NCBI GenBank assembly: GCA_934717745.1
Contig: CAKUZB010000007.1
Location: 1-64,000, forward strand
DNA from: an uncultured Candidatus Melainabacteria bacterium
GTDB lineage: Bacteria; Cyanobacteriota; Vampirovibrionia; Gastranaerophilales; Gastranaerophilaceae
DNA: 64,000 nt
Direction of reading: 5' to 3'
This document shows, piece after piece, positions 17,541 through 25,867 of this stretch. Position 1 is the stretch's first letter. Each line of letters begins with the position of its first letter. The translations under genes and the position numbers were made by a program. Under the pieces are notes generated by a model that had not been told where the DNA came from, searched no databases, and saw only the letters and a list, made by a program, of their open reading frames with translations.

Positions 17541-18668
17541 TTATTTGAATTCAAAAAGATGTTTTGAATTACATTTTCTAAAATTTTCAACAATCGCAGT
17601 ATCGCTTTCGTCTGAGGTTGAAACTTTACCTTTAACCATTACAAGTTGTTCTTGTTCTTGCTCTTGTTGAATTTGCTTTTCTTTTTTATTTTTCTTTTTT
17701 GAATTTTTGTCGTTGTTTTTTTCAGAACCCATATTTTGCACTTGTTTATCAATTTCATCGGTAACTTTGCCTGTAAGTCCCTTTTGCAAGGCTTGCATTG
17801 ATACAGAACTCAAAACGTCAAAAATATATTTTGAATGTACATCAGATGTTGTTGTAGAAAGCACTGCTGCCTTCTCCAGTTCATCTATCGCATAATTTTC
17901 CTCATGCAAATGCTTCAACATTAATCCAAGATTGTAATGAGCCTCGTAATTCATTGGTTCAGAGTCGATAGCCTTACAATAATACTCTCCGGCCTTTCTG
18001 TAATCGCCTAACAAGTGATATGTTAGGGCTAAATTATAATTCATATCATAATTATTTTTGACTATTTGAACGGCATTCTCATAAGCAACTATGGCTTTTC
18101 CTAACAATTCTTTTTTCTCTTTTTTTCTGTCTTTTGACAAATAAAGTGCTTTTTGTGAATATGCTCTGCCCATATTGTAGTATGCAATTGCTTTGTTTGC
18201 CGTTTCACTTTTTTTATTATCAAAAATAAATGGTATTGCAATAAGTTTATGTTGAGAGCCTACAATCGATTGATATTGCATAATTGCACTATCAAAATCC
18301 CCTAATTTTTCTGCGGTAATTATACCCAAATTCATTCTTGCAACTGTATAATTATCTTTTGCTAAAATTGCATTTTGATATGCTTGAGTTGCTGAAAAAT
18401 AATCTTCGTACGCAACAAAAATATTACCTAAATTTAGCCATGCCTCATAATGTTGAGGAAATATGTCTAAACCAGTTTGGTAAGCATCAATAGCATCTTG
18501 CATTCGATGTTCCTTAAAGGCTTTATCACCGACATGCACAAAATACATTCCCCGAATCTTGTTAATCTGTTGCATGCCAAAATCTCTGCCAATAGTGCAA
18601 CAATACAATAAAAACAACACTATCAGTCCAAGAAATATTTTTATAATAATATCTAGTATTTTACCCAT
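17541..18668 (-). CDS. Membrane-anchored TPR protein
   Basis: 375 aa. One N-terminal membrane helix (about 7-24), then at least six tetratricopeptide repeats from residue 45 to 290 (for example AIDAYQTGLDIFPQHYEAWLNLGNIF and AGEYYCKAIDSEPMNYEAHYNLGLML), then a Lys/Gln/Glu-rich low-complexity tail. The topology suggests anchoring to the inner membrane; the side cannot be decided. TPR genes serve as protein scaffolds. No Shine-Dalgarno; TAATAT lies 6 nt before the ATG, so the mRNA may be leaderless. First gene of the run that continues to recN. Confidence 0.88.
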   Translation of the reverse strand: MGKILDIIIKIFLGLIVLFLLYCCTIGRDFGMQQINKIRGMYFVHVGDKAFKEHRMQDAIDAYQTGLDIFPQHYEAWLNLGNIFVAYEDYFSATQAYQNAILAKDNYTVARMNLGIITAEKLGDFDSAIMQYQSIVGSQHKLIAIPFIFDNKKSETANKAIAYYNMGRAYSQKALYLSKDRKKEKKELLGKAIVAYENAVQIVKNNYDMNYNLALTYHLLGDYRKAGEYYCKAIDSEPMNYEAHYNLGLMLKHLHEENYAIDELEKAAVLSTTTSDVHSKYIFDVLSSVSMQALQKGLTGKVTDEIDKQVQNMGSEKNNDKNSKKKNKKEKQIQQEQEQEQLVMVKGKVSTSDESDTAIVENFRKCNSKHLFEFK

Positions 18669-18674
18669 ATATTC

Positions 18675-18680
18675 ATATTA
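18675..18680 (-). promoter_or_regulatory. -10 element for leaderless TPR gene
   Basis: TAATAT with a 6-nt spacer to the ATG at 18668. Confidence 0.3.
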
Positions 18681-18717
18681 ATATCTTAATAATATACACG
18701 CAAGTATTTATGTAAAA

Positions 18718-19287
18718 TTAATAATTTTCCATTAACTTATCGTAAAATTCTAAATGTCTTGTTGCAAGTTTTAATTTATTCAACTTTTTATAGCAAAACG
18801 CAAGGTTGTATTGAAAATCAGGCTCTGTATTTTTTAATTCCACAGCCTTTTCTAAATATTTTCTGGCTTTTTTATATTCTCCTAATCTCAAATACGCACA
18901 ACCTAAATTGTAATATCCATAAGCAAAATCAGGTTTTAATTTAACTACAACCTTATAATTATCAATTGCAAGTTGAGGTCGTTCCTCATCAAGATAAATG
19001 TTTGCAAGGTTATAATAAGGTTTGTAATATGTTTTATCAACTAAAATAGCACGTTTGAACATAAACGCAGCCTCTGAAATTTGATTTTTATCTTGTAACA
19101 AGTTTCCCATCAATAACCAATCCTCAGCCGTTTTATCTGCCTCTGGAATTGATTGTAAAATCTTTATAGCCTCAACGATATTATTGTCATTATAATAAGC
19201 AATTGCCTGTTGAGATTTTGTCATTTCCTCTGCAAAAACAAAACCTCCAAGTGCAAAAATTAACAATGTGATTAAAAACTTCTTCAT
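18718..19287 (-). CDS. Secreted/periplasmic TPR protein
   Basis: 189 aa from the ATG at 19287. A signal peptide is clear (MKKF, hydrophobic core, cleavage after VFA near 19). About four TPR units follow (PYYNLANIYLDEERPQLAID, YGYYNLGCAYLRLGEYKKAR, DFQYNLAFCYKKLNKLKLA). An in-frame upstream extension to 19323 would contain the TATAAT promoter and is rejected. It lies 49 nt upstream of the membrane TPR gene and may act with it, on inference from repeat type and position. Confidence 0.88.
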   Translation of the reverse strand: MKKFLITLLIFALGGFVFAEEMTKSQQAIAYYNDNNIVEAIKILQSIPEADKTAEDWLLMGNLLQDKNQISEAAFMFKRAILVDKTYYKPYYNLANIYLDEERPQLAIDNYKVVVKLKPDFAYGYYNLGCAYLRLGEYKKARKYLEKAVELKNTEPDFQYNLAFCYKKLNKLKLATRHLEFYDKLMENY

Positions 19288-19293
19288 ACAAAA

Positions 19294-19299
19294 ATTATA
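19294..19299 (-). promoter_or_regulatory. -10 element for leaderless TPR gene
   Basis: Consensus TATAAT with a 6-nt spacer to the ATG at 19287; no Shine-Dalgarno is present. Confidence 0.5.
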
Positions 19300-19382
19300 G
19301 ATTAAATAAATAAAACAGTCCATTATTGGAAATAAAAAATAACATGTGTAACCATATTATTGATGTCTCTTTTACTGATTAC

Positions 19383-19420
19383 ACCCTCGTTTGTTGCGAT
19401 TTGGACGGGGGTTCTTTTTT
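19383..19420 (+). terminator. Plus-strand terminator without an assigned gene
   Basis: An 8-bp stem (ACCCTCGT/ACGGGGGT, one G-T) with a 14-nt loop, then TCTTTTTT. Upstream (19342-19383) a smaller GTGTAA/TTACAC pairing is possible. No plus-strand gene precedes it, so it closes an unseen transcript or attenuates one. Confidence 0.6.
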
Positions 19421-19456
19421 ATTTGCGTTACAAAACTTAATAAAAGTCTGAAATCA

Positions 19457-19488
19457 TGTCAATTATTGCGTTTGGAAATACTTTATAT
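19457..19488 (+). promoter_or_regulatory. Two-box element, site 3 (paralog A)
   Basis: Box 1 tgtcaa (19457-19462), 19 nt, box 2 tttatat (19482-19488) then gtttgtaagg. The leader to the ATG at 19565 is about 70 nt and ends in a small hairpin (ATAAC-GCAA-GTTAT) directly before GGAGG. Confidence 0.6.
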
Positions 19489-19564
19489 GTTTGTAAGGCT
19501 AGAAATCTTACGAAATTGGTTTAAATTGGTTAAAAAGATAACGCAAGTTATTGGAGGTTTTAAA

Positions 19565-20272
19565 ATGTCAGTAAATTTTGGTATGGTAAATCCGAATGCA
19601 GGAATGAGCATAATGGATATGCCAATCCTTAACGCATACTCTGGTACAGGAATGATGAATCCTGCAATGAGTTATGGATACGGTGCAGGAATCGGCACTT
19701 TTGGCAATGTATTGAACCCTCAATATCAAATGCAAACAATGCAACAATGGGATAATTTTGGAATAAGCCGTCAGGTTGCTCAATATCAAAACCAAAACAA
19801 TGCTCAATTCCAAATGGCATCTCAAACAGAAAATATTTCAAGACAAATTCAAATCTTGAGAACTGAAATTCAAAACAACAATCAAGATAACGTTAAAGCG
19901 GAATATAATAAACTTTTAGCAGCGGTTAAAGCCTCTTATGGTTCACAAATTGCATCAGGAGTAAGTCCAGAAGAAGCAGAAGCACAAGTTAAAGCATATG
20001 CAGAAAGATTATATGCTCAACAAACAGGCTCATATATAACAGATGATATTAAAAATAATTCATCAAGTTCATTCTGGTCAGGCGTTAAACAAATCTTGAC
20101 ATTCGGCTTTGGCAACAAAACAACTGCTGATGAAAATATCTCAATGATTAACGGCACAAAACAAACTACCGCTTCTAAAGCATCTAGAGTTGCAGGTAAT
20201 GTTGTTGGCGGTTTATTCGGCGGTTTACTTGCTGTTGGTTCGTTCTTATTACTAAAAGGTAAAAAAGCATAA
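19565..20272 (+). CDS. Tail-anchored protein of unknown function, paralog A
   Basis: 235 aa from the ATG at 19565 (TTGGAGG 8 nt upstream); the frame is open further 5' but without an RBS and across the promoter element. Residues 1-45 are Met/Gly/Asn/Pro-rich. Residues 50-170 are Gln/Asn-rich and helical. A hydrophobic, Gly-rich segment at about 208-230 followed by KGKKA looks like a C-terminal membrane anchor; there is no signal peptide. From 19692 on the DNA is identical to the next gene (to 20275), while the first 42 codons differ. Family unknown to me; probably lineage-specific. Confidence 0.8.
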   Translation: MSVNFGMVNPNAGMSIMDMPILNAYSGTGMMNPAMSYGYGAGIGTFGNVLNPQYQMQTMQQWDNFGISRQVAQYQNQNNAQFQMASQTENISRQIQILRTEIQNNNQDNVKAEYNKLLAAVKASYGSQIASGVSPEEAEAQVKAYAERLYAQQTGSYITDDIKNNSSSSFWSGVKQILTFGFGNKTTADENISMINGTKQTTASKASRVAGNVVGGLFGGLLAVGSFLLLKGKKA

Positions 20273-20311
20273 GACTCAATAAATAAGAAGTTTTATTATA
20301 AAGATATTTTT

Positions 20312-20354
20312 AAGTAGTAAAAGTTAGTCTTTTAAAGTCTAATTTTTACTACTT
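20312..20354 (+). terminator. Long hairpin between the two paralogs
   Basis: A 16-bp stem (20312-20327 with 20339-20354, one G-T pair) and an 11-nt loop. No clear T-run follows; the T tract lies inside the right arm. It could end the paralog A transcript or mark a processing site. Confidence 0.45.
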
Positions 20355-20386
20355 TGTTTACAAAACTTCACAAAACCCTAAAAACA

Positions 20387-20418
20387 TGGCAATTATTGCG
20401 TTTCAAAATACTTTACAT
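20387..20418 (+). promoter_or_regulatory. Two-box element, site 4 (paralog B)
   Basis: Box 1 tggcaa (20387-20392), 19 nt, box 2 tttacat (20412-20418) then gtatgtaagg. Same leader design as site 3, with the same ATAAC-GCAA-GTTAT hairpin before GGAGG. The GG/GC spacing is 8, so it is not a sigma-54 promoter. Confidence 0.6.
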
Positions 20419-20496
20419 GTATGTAAGGAAAAATAAACTTACAAAAAATGGTTTAAATGGTTTCATAATAACGCAAGTTATTGGAGGTTTTAAAAA

Positions 20497-21228
20497 ATGA
20501 CAGTTAATTTTGGCATGGCAAATCCATACATGTATAACATGGATGCAGACACAATTATGAATGCCCCAATATTAAATGCCAATACCGCAATGGGTGGTAT
20601 GGGATACGGATATGGAATGGCAGGAATGACAACTCCATATACCGGTGTCGGCACTTTTGGCAATGTATTGAACCCTCAATATCAAATGCAAACAATGCAA
20701 CAATGGGATAATTTTGGAATAAGCCGTCAGGTTGCTCAATATCAAAACCAAAACAATGCTCAATTCCAAATGGCATCTCAAACAGAAAATATTTCAAGAC
20801 AAATTCAAATCTTGAGAACTGAAATTCAAAACAACAATCAAGATAACGTTAAAGCGGAATATAATAAACTTTTAGCAGCGGTTAAAGCCTCTTATGGTTC
20901 ACAAATTGCATCAGGAGTAAGTCCAGAAGAAGCAGAAGCACAAGTTAAAGCATATGCAGAAAGATTATATGCTCAACAAACAGGCTCATATATAACAGAT
21001 GATATTAAAAATAATTCATCAAGTTCATTCTGGTCAGGCGTTAAACAAATCTTGACATTCGGCTTTGGCAACAAAACAACTGCTGATGAAAATATCTCAA
21101 TGATTAACGGCACAAAACAAACTACCGCTTCTAAAGCATCTAGAGTTGCAGGTAATGTTGTTGGCGGTTTATTCGGCGGTTTACTTGCTGTTGGTTCGTT
21201 CTTATTACTAAAAGGTAAAAAAGCATAA
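20497..21228 (+). CDS. Tail-anchored protein of unknown function, paralog B
   Basis: 243 aa, RBS TTGGAGG. Residues 1-50 are again Met/Gly/Tyr-rich (repeated GMGYGYGMAG-like composition) but differ from paralog A; from residue 51 to the end (194 residues) the two proteins are identical, and the DNA is identical over 584 bp (20648-21231 against 19692-20275). It has the same predicted C-terminal membrane anchor. Such identity with a different 5' end points to a very recent duplication or to gene conversion of the 3' part. Function unknown. Confidence 0.8.
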   Translation: MTVNFGMANPYMYNMDADTIMNAPILNANTAMGGMGYGYGMAGMTTPYTGVGTFGNVLNPQYQMQTMQQWDNFGISRQVAQYQNQNNAQFQMASQTENISRQIQILRTEIQNNNQDNVKAEYNKLLAAVKASYGSQIASGVSPEEAEAQVKAYAERLYAQQTGSYITDDIKNNSSSSFWSGVKQILTFGFGNKTTADENISMINGTKQTTASKASRVAGNVVGGLFGGLLAVGSFLLLKGKKA

Positions 21229-21262
21229 GACAAATCTCAATCAAAAAATCATAAATCATAAC

Positions 21263-21290
21263 AAAAATCAGCCTATATAGGCTGATTTTT
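21263..21290. terminator. Bidirectional terminator
   Basis: AAAAATCAGCCTA pairs with TAGGCTGATTTTT around a 2-4 nt centre; T5 on both strands. It serves paralog B (plus) and ferritin (minus). Confidence 0.85.
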
Positions 21291-21309
21291 GTTGAATAAT
21301 GATGTAATT

Positions 21310-21798
21310 TTATTGACGTTGGCTAAGTTCTTTGTCAATCAAGTAAATTACACTTTTACTTTCGCCATATAGTTTTAATTTTGTATAGATATTGTACGCA
21401 GATTCTTCTTCCTCAATTTGTTCTTTTAGCATTTGTTCTAAAAAGTTTTGTGTTACAAAAGCATTTTCTTCTTTAGCCATAATTGCGATATTTCTTATAA
21501 CCTCTGTGATATGTTTTTCGTGAGCAAGAATTTGTTTTGCTGTTTCAATTGGCGAATGAAAAATACTTTCGGGTGTTGCTATTTGAGTAAGTTCAATTTT
21601 TCCGTTCATTGAGGTCATAAAGTTGAAAACCATCATTCCATGGTTAACTTCTTCCTCTGCTTGTTTTTTGCACCAATGCCCAAAACCGGATAACCCGTTT
21701 TCGTTAAAATAATGAGCCATCGATAAATATAGATATGCAGAGTAAAACTCTTTATTTATCTGCATATTAAGTGCGTTATTAATTCTTTCACTAAACAT
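21310..21798 (-). CDS. Ferritin (non-haem iron storage)
   Basis: 162 aa. Forms a 24-subunit shell that oxidises and stores iron. The four-helix bundle carries the ferroxidase residues in NKEFYSAYLYLSM, KKQAEEEVNHG and the C-terminal helix pattern EQIEEEESAYNI. The ATG at 21798 has AAAGGAG 6 nt upstream; an in-frame ATG at 21822 lies inside the upstream gene. It overlaps the desulfoferrodoxin stop by 8 nt, so superoxide removal and iron storage are made together, which fits an anaerobe coping with oxygen. Confidence 0.93.
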   Translation of the reverse strand: MFSERINNALNMQINKEFYSAYLYLSMAHYFNENGLSGFGHWCKKQAEEEVNHGMMVFNFMTSMNGKIELTQIATPESIFHSPIETAKQILAHEKHITEVIRNIAIMAKEENAFVTQNFLEQMLKEQIEEEESAYNIYTKLKLYGESKSVIYLIDKELSQRQ

Positions 21799-22189
21799 TA
21801 AAATCTCCTTTGAATAAGCCATGAATATTACATAATGCTCTTGCCCATAAAGAAGGACAATCGCATTTTACTCTTAATTCAGGTTCTTCTTGTATGTCTA
21901 AAAATTTTGTTTTTATATATTTTTTATCGTTTGAAATTGCTTGAATAAAATTAATATGATGTTCTTCACTCATCGGGTGTTTTTCTGCACCAATTCTAAT
22001 TTTTACACCTTCAATTGTTTTTTCAATTACAGGAATATGTTTATCTTTTAAACTTTCTTCTTCCGAAACATTTGTTTTAACAAGTTCCATAGGTTGTTCA
22101 CAACAAACCAATTCTCCCTCACCTGCTTGTAATACTTCTACAAGATTTTGACAGACATTACATCTGTATAACTCTAATTTTTCAGTCAT
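21791..22189 (-). CDS. dfx: Desulfoferrodoxin / superoxide reductase (2Fe class)
   Basis: 132 aa. Reduces superoxide to peroxide without making oxygen. Residues 1-36 form a desulforedoxin domain with four Cys (YRCNVC and CC of LVCCEQP), and the C-terminal domain has the catalytic iron ligands in EKHPMSEEHHI and CNIHGL. The start at 22189 has AAAGGAG before it; a longer frame to 22237 lacks an RBS. TATACT at about 22205-22210 on the minus strand may be the -10. Confidence 0.93.
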   Translation of the reverse strand: MTEKLELYRCNVCQNLVEVLQAGEGELVCCEQPMELVKTNVSEEESLKDKHIPVIEKTIEGVKIRIGAEKHPMSEEHHINFIQAISNDKKYIKTKFLDIQEEPELRVKCDCPSLWARALCNIHGLFKGDFNV

Positions 22190-22272
22190 AATTTCTCCTT
22201 TCACGTGTAGTATATGGAGAAATATTAAATTTAACATTGGTAAGTTAACCCATTTGTGGTAACATATCGACT

Positions 22273-22887
22273 ATGGATAAGATAAAAAAACATTATGAAG
22301 AATTAATTCAACAATACCGACAAATATTCGTATCTGTATTGAATGCAATGCAGGGTGAAATCAATTCTTTAAAACACGAAGATATAAAAAATTATCTTGA
22401 AGTTGAAGTAGAAAAACATATTCAGTTGCAGAGAAATCTTGTTATTGAACGCAGAAAAAACTTCAACTGTAAAATGTGTGGTGCGTGTTGCAGACTTGCT
22501 ATTAGCGAATTTTCACCTGCAAATTTATTAGAAAAAGCCTCAAAAGGTGATAACTATGCAAAAGAATTTATCTCAACATTTTCACCATACGAAAAAGAAG
22601 AAGATGCAGAAAAACAATTTCCCTTGTACATAGAATTAATCAAAGAATCCGGCGAAAATGTTTATTATTACCATTGCAAAAAAATTACAGAGGATAATAA
22701 ATGTTCTGACTATGAAAACAGACCTTCAATTTGTAGAGATTATCCGGATAATCCTATCCAATTACTTCACCCGACTTGTGCATTTATAGGTTGGCACGAA
22801 AGCATTCAAAAAATTGTTCTTATGATAAAAGCAATGAACGAAATCAGAGAACATTTTAAAAAAGAATTAGAAAAAGGGAATATTTAA
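22273..22887 (+). CDS. YkgJ-family cysteine-cluster protein
   Basis: 204 aa. The family signature CxxCxxCC is present near residue 65 (CKMCGACCRLA), followed by further Cys in CKKITEDNKCSDYENRPSICRDYP, the pattern of the YkgJ/CxxCxxCC zinc- or iron-chelating family. Biochemical role of the family is not firmly known. Residues 1-60 are helical. It is followed by rlmN after 18 nt. No Shine-Dalgarno; TAACAT lies 7 nt before the ATG. Confidence 0.85.
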   Translation: MDKIKKHYEELIQQYRQIFVSVLNAMQGEINSLKHEDIKNYLEVEVEKHIQLQRNLVIERRKNFNCKMCGACCRLAISEFSPANLLEKASKGDNYAKEFISTFSPYEKEEDAEKQFPLYIELIKESGENVYYYHCKKITEDNKCSDYENRPSICRDYPDNPIQLLHPTCAFIGWHESIQKIVLMIKAMNEIREHFKKELEKGNI

Positions 22888-22905
22888 CCCTTTATTGAGG
22901 AGAAA

Positions 22906-23931
22906 ATGGAAAAAACTATTCTTTCAGGTTTAAATTTAAACGAAATTGAAACGTTATTAGAACCGCTAAAAGCAAGTAAATTCAGAGCAAAGCAAATTAT
23001 GAACTGGGTTTATCTAAAATCTGTTTCTAATATTGATGAAATGACGGATTTGTCATTAAAATTCAGAGAACAACTGAAAGAAATAGCAACAGTAACAAGT
23101 ACTATAATAAAAAGAAAACAAGTCAGTAAAGACGGAACAATAAAATATTTAGTTGAATTTCCTGACGGACAATGTGTAGAAACAGTTCTTATGCGATTTG
23201 ATAATCGTGCAAATCTTACCGCTTGCGTAAGTTCACAAGTTGGTTGTGCGGTAAATTGTTCGTTCTGTGCAACCGGCAAGGGTGGATTTATCAGAAACCT
23301 AACTGCCTCTGAAATTGTAGAGCAAGTGTTAACAATTCAAAGGGATACAGGTTTAAAGGTTACAAACGTTGTATTTATGGGACAAGGTGAACCTATGCTT
23401 AATCTTGATAACGTATTGCAAGCAATAGAAATCTTTAACATAAATTGTCAAATCGGTGCAAGAAGAATTACTGTTTCGACAAGTGGAATTGCACCTAAAA
23501 TTTCAGAATTTGCAAAGGCTAATAATCAATCTACGCTGGCATGGTCGTTACATGCACCAACCGATGAAATCAGAAATAAAATTATGCCAATAAACAAAAA
23601 ATATCCTCTTGCAGAAATGAAAAAAGCACTTGATAAATATTTTGAAATTGCAGGCAGACGTGTAACTATTGAATATCTTTTAATTAAGGATTTGACTGAC
23701 ACAATGGACTGTGCAAAAAAATTGGCAGAATTACTTCATTCAATGAAGTGCAATGTTAATTTAATCCCTTATAATCCTGTTATTGAAAACGATTATAAAA
23801 AACCTTCAAATAATTCTATCATGAAGTTTAAATACATTTTAGAACATTCCGGAAAAAAAGTTACTGTAAGATTAGAGCGTGGTGCGGATATTGATGCTGC
23901 TTGCGGTCAATTAAGGGGGAAAGTTGAATAA
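22906..23931 (+). CDS. rlmN: 23S rRNA (adenine2503-C2)/tRNA A37 methyltransferase RlmN
   Basis: 341 aa radical-SAM enzyme. The cluster motif is Cys114-x3-Cys118-x2-Cys121, the methyl-carrying Cys lies in the C-terminal DIDAACGQLRG motif, and the GQGEPMLN motif is intact. GAGGAG gives a strong RBS. Its 3' end overlaps the DUF115 gene by 8 nt and its last codons provide that gene's RBS. Confidence 0.96.
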   Translation: MEKTILSGLNLNEIETLLEPLKASKFRAKQIMNWVYLKSVSNIDEMTDLSLKFREQLKEIATVTSTIIKRKQVSKDGTIKYLVEFPDGQCVETVLMRFDNRANLTACVSSQVGCAVNCSFCATGKGGFIRNLTASEIVEQVLTIQRDTGLKVTNVVFMGQGEPMLNLDNVLQAIEIFNINCQIGARRITVSTSGIAPKISEFAKANNQSTLAWSLHAPTDEIRNKIMPINKKYPLAEMKKALDKYFEIAGRRVTIEYLLIKDLTDTMDCAKKLAELLHSMKCNVNLIPYNPVIENDYKKPSNNSIMKFKYILEHSGKKVTVRLERGADIDAACGQLRGKVE

Positions 23932-25867
23932 TAACCCGATTTTGGATAAAAATTTGTCTTTTATTTCAAAATATAATCCAAAATTATCAGAAAAAATTAT
24001 GAAAATTGAGTCGTTAACAAATGATATTTCGTTTGTTAATACAGTTTTAAATGAGCCAAATTTGCAATACAATGGTATATTTTTACATAGCAAATATGGT
24101 GCAGAATCTGAAGCGAAAGAAATTTTTGAAAAAGTTCAAAACACAGAGTTTTCAATGAATGTAATTTTTGGTTTTGGCTTAGGATATTTGTTTCAAGAAT
24201 TCGCAATAAACTCTAAAGGTTTAGTTTTTGTCTTTGAACCGGATATTGAAATTTTAGCAACAACTCTTGAAGTAGTTGATTTTTCAGAAGAATTATCTAG
24301 AAAAAACGTATTCATTTTCAATGATTTTGATGAATTACAAAAGCGATATTTAGAAAGTTATATTTATAATTCTGAAACAACAATAACATTTTTGCCTTCG
24401 TATAAACATCTTTTCAGTAATGAATTAAACATCTTTGCAAAAGAACTTAACCTTACAATGGGTTCTGCAATTATGGATAATAATTACATAAAATATAAAT
24501 TAGTTCCTGCGGTAAAAACAGTTTGTACTAACTTAGAATATTTGCTCAATGAACCGCCACTTGGAACTTTTGAGAATATTTATCAAGGCAAAACAGCATT
24601 ATTAATATCAGCAGGGCCAAGTTTAGATAAAAATATTGAAGTAATAAAAAAATATAGAGATAATGTAATTATTTTTTCTGTAGGACAAGCCTTAAGAACG
24701 CTCATGACAAATGACATAACCCCTGATTTTGTCGGTTTGGTTGAAACAGGAAATCAAATGTCGCAATTGGACGGACTTGATACATCAAATATTAATTTAA
24801 TTCTAGAGCCATTAACTTATACAGGATTACACAATTCTAAATTTAAAAATATTATTTCATATCCGTCAAAAACTTCTACTCCAAACCTTATTTGGACATC
24901 AATTGCAGATATTGATGCATCAAAATATATTTCCAGTGGTACAGTGTCTTATATGATACTATACTCTGCTTTACTATTAGGTTTTAAAGATTTAATTCTT
25001 GTGGGGCAAGATTTAGCATTCTTAGACGGTAAATGTTATTCGAAAAATTCCCAACATAATGGTTTAATATATGAATATGATGAAAAAATAGGAAAAGCAA
25101 CAGTAAAAGTTGAAGATATGAAAGTTTTTGCGGATTCACTTTTAAGTAAAAATCTGAATCTTGAAGAATCCCAAAAAATTTCGTTAGCAAATCAAAGAAT
25201 TGAAAATATAAATAAAAATCTTTGTAATGTTACAGGAATAAAAGGCTCTCAATTAGTAACAACACTTGATTACGCATCTTTTATAAGTCAGTTTGAAGCA
25301 TTTGCACAAAAATTTAAAAATAAAGTAAATCTCTATAATACCTCTCTTGAAGGTGCAAAAATAGAGGGTTTTGAGGATATGCCATTAGAAGAACTTTTGC
25401 AAAATAAACCTAAAGTTGAAAGAATTGAAATAAAAAATAATTACAAATATGATTTGCAAAATATAGTGAAAAACATCAAAACAGAAATTAGCACACTTGA
25501 AAGAATTTTAAAAATGTTAGAATCCGCAAGTACATTAATGGCAAATTTTGACAAAGAGTACAACTGTAGACATATTGTAACTGACACTTGCATAAAATAT
25601 TTTAAACAATTGATGATGTTATATATCGACCTTACAGAAACTTTTGGTATAAAAGATAAAATTTTTATAATGCTTCAAAAACCATACCAACAAGAGTTGA
25701 ATTATGTTTTAAAAACCAGCAATAACCACGATTCTATATCAATAAATAAGGTTTATCAATGTCTAAAAGTTTATATGACATCAGTAAAGAAGAATATTAC
25801 AGACGTAAAAGAAATATTAGAAATAAAGGTGAAAAATATAAATGAAATGTCTAATTCAAAGAGTTAA
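23924..25867 (+). CDS. DUF115 (MptE-like) protein, motility accessory factor type
   Basis: 647 aa. The central domain (about 215-400) is the DUF115/6-hydroxymethylpterin-pyrophosphokinase-like fold with the motif KTALLISAGPSLDKNIE and the Asp-containing GLVETGNQ and LVGQDLAF motifs, as in Maf proteins that transfer nonulosonic acids to flagellin. The flanking helical regions are also typical. The start is TTG at 23924 with GGGGGAAAG upstream, overlapping the rlmN stop; no ATG in a fitting position exists. The CMP-sugar synthetase at 36517 could supply a substrate (inference). Overlaps dtd by 26 nt. Confidence 0.85.
   Translation: MNNNPILDKNLSFISKYNPKLSEKIMKIESLTNDISFVNTVLNEPNLQYNGIFLHSKYGAESEAKEIFEKVQNTEFSMNVIFGFGLGYLFQEFAINSKGLVFVFEPDIEILATTLEVVDFSEELSRKNVFIFNDFDELQKRYLESYIYNSETTITFLPSYKHLFSNELNIFAKELNLTMGSAIMDNNYIKYKLVPAVKTVCTNLEYLLNEPPLGTFENIYQGKTALLISAGPSLDKNIEVIKKYRDNVIIFSVGQALRTLMTNDITPDFVGLVETGNQMSQLDGLDTSNINLILEPLTYTGLHNSKFKNIISYPSKTSTPNLIWTSIADIDASKYISSGTVSYMILYSALLLGFKDLILVGQDLAFLDGKCYSKNSQHNGLIYEYDEKIGKATVKVEDMKVFADSLLSKNLNLEESQKISLANQRIENINKNLCNVTGIKGSQLVTTLDYASFISQFEAFAQKFKNKVNLYNTSLEGAKIEGFEDMPLEELLQNKPKVERIEIKNNYKYDLQNIVKNIKTEISTLERILKMLESASTLMANFDKEYNCRHIVTDTCIKYFKQLMMLYIDLTETFGIKDKIFIMLQKPYQQELNYVLKTSNNHDSISINKVYQCLKVYMTSVKKNITDVKEILEIKVKNINEMSNSKS

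Noticed and set aside
20387..20411. Sigma-54 promoter reading TGGCA...TTGC before paralog B
   Set aside because: GG and GC are 8 nt apart where 10 are needed, and paralog A lacks the GG.
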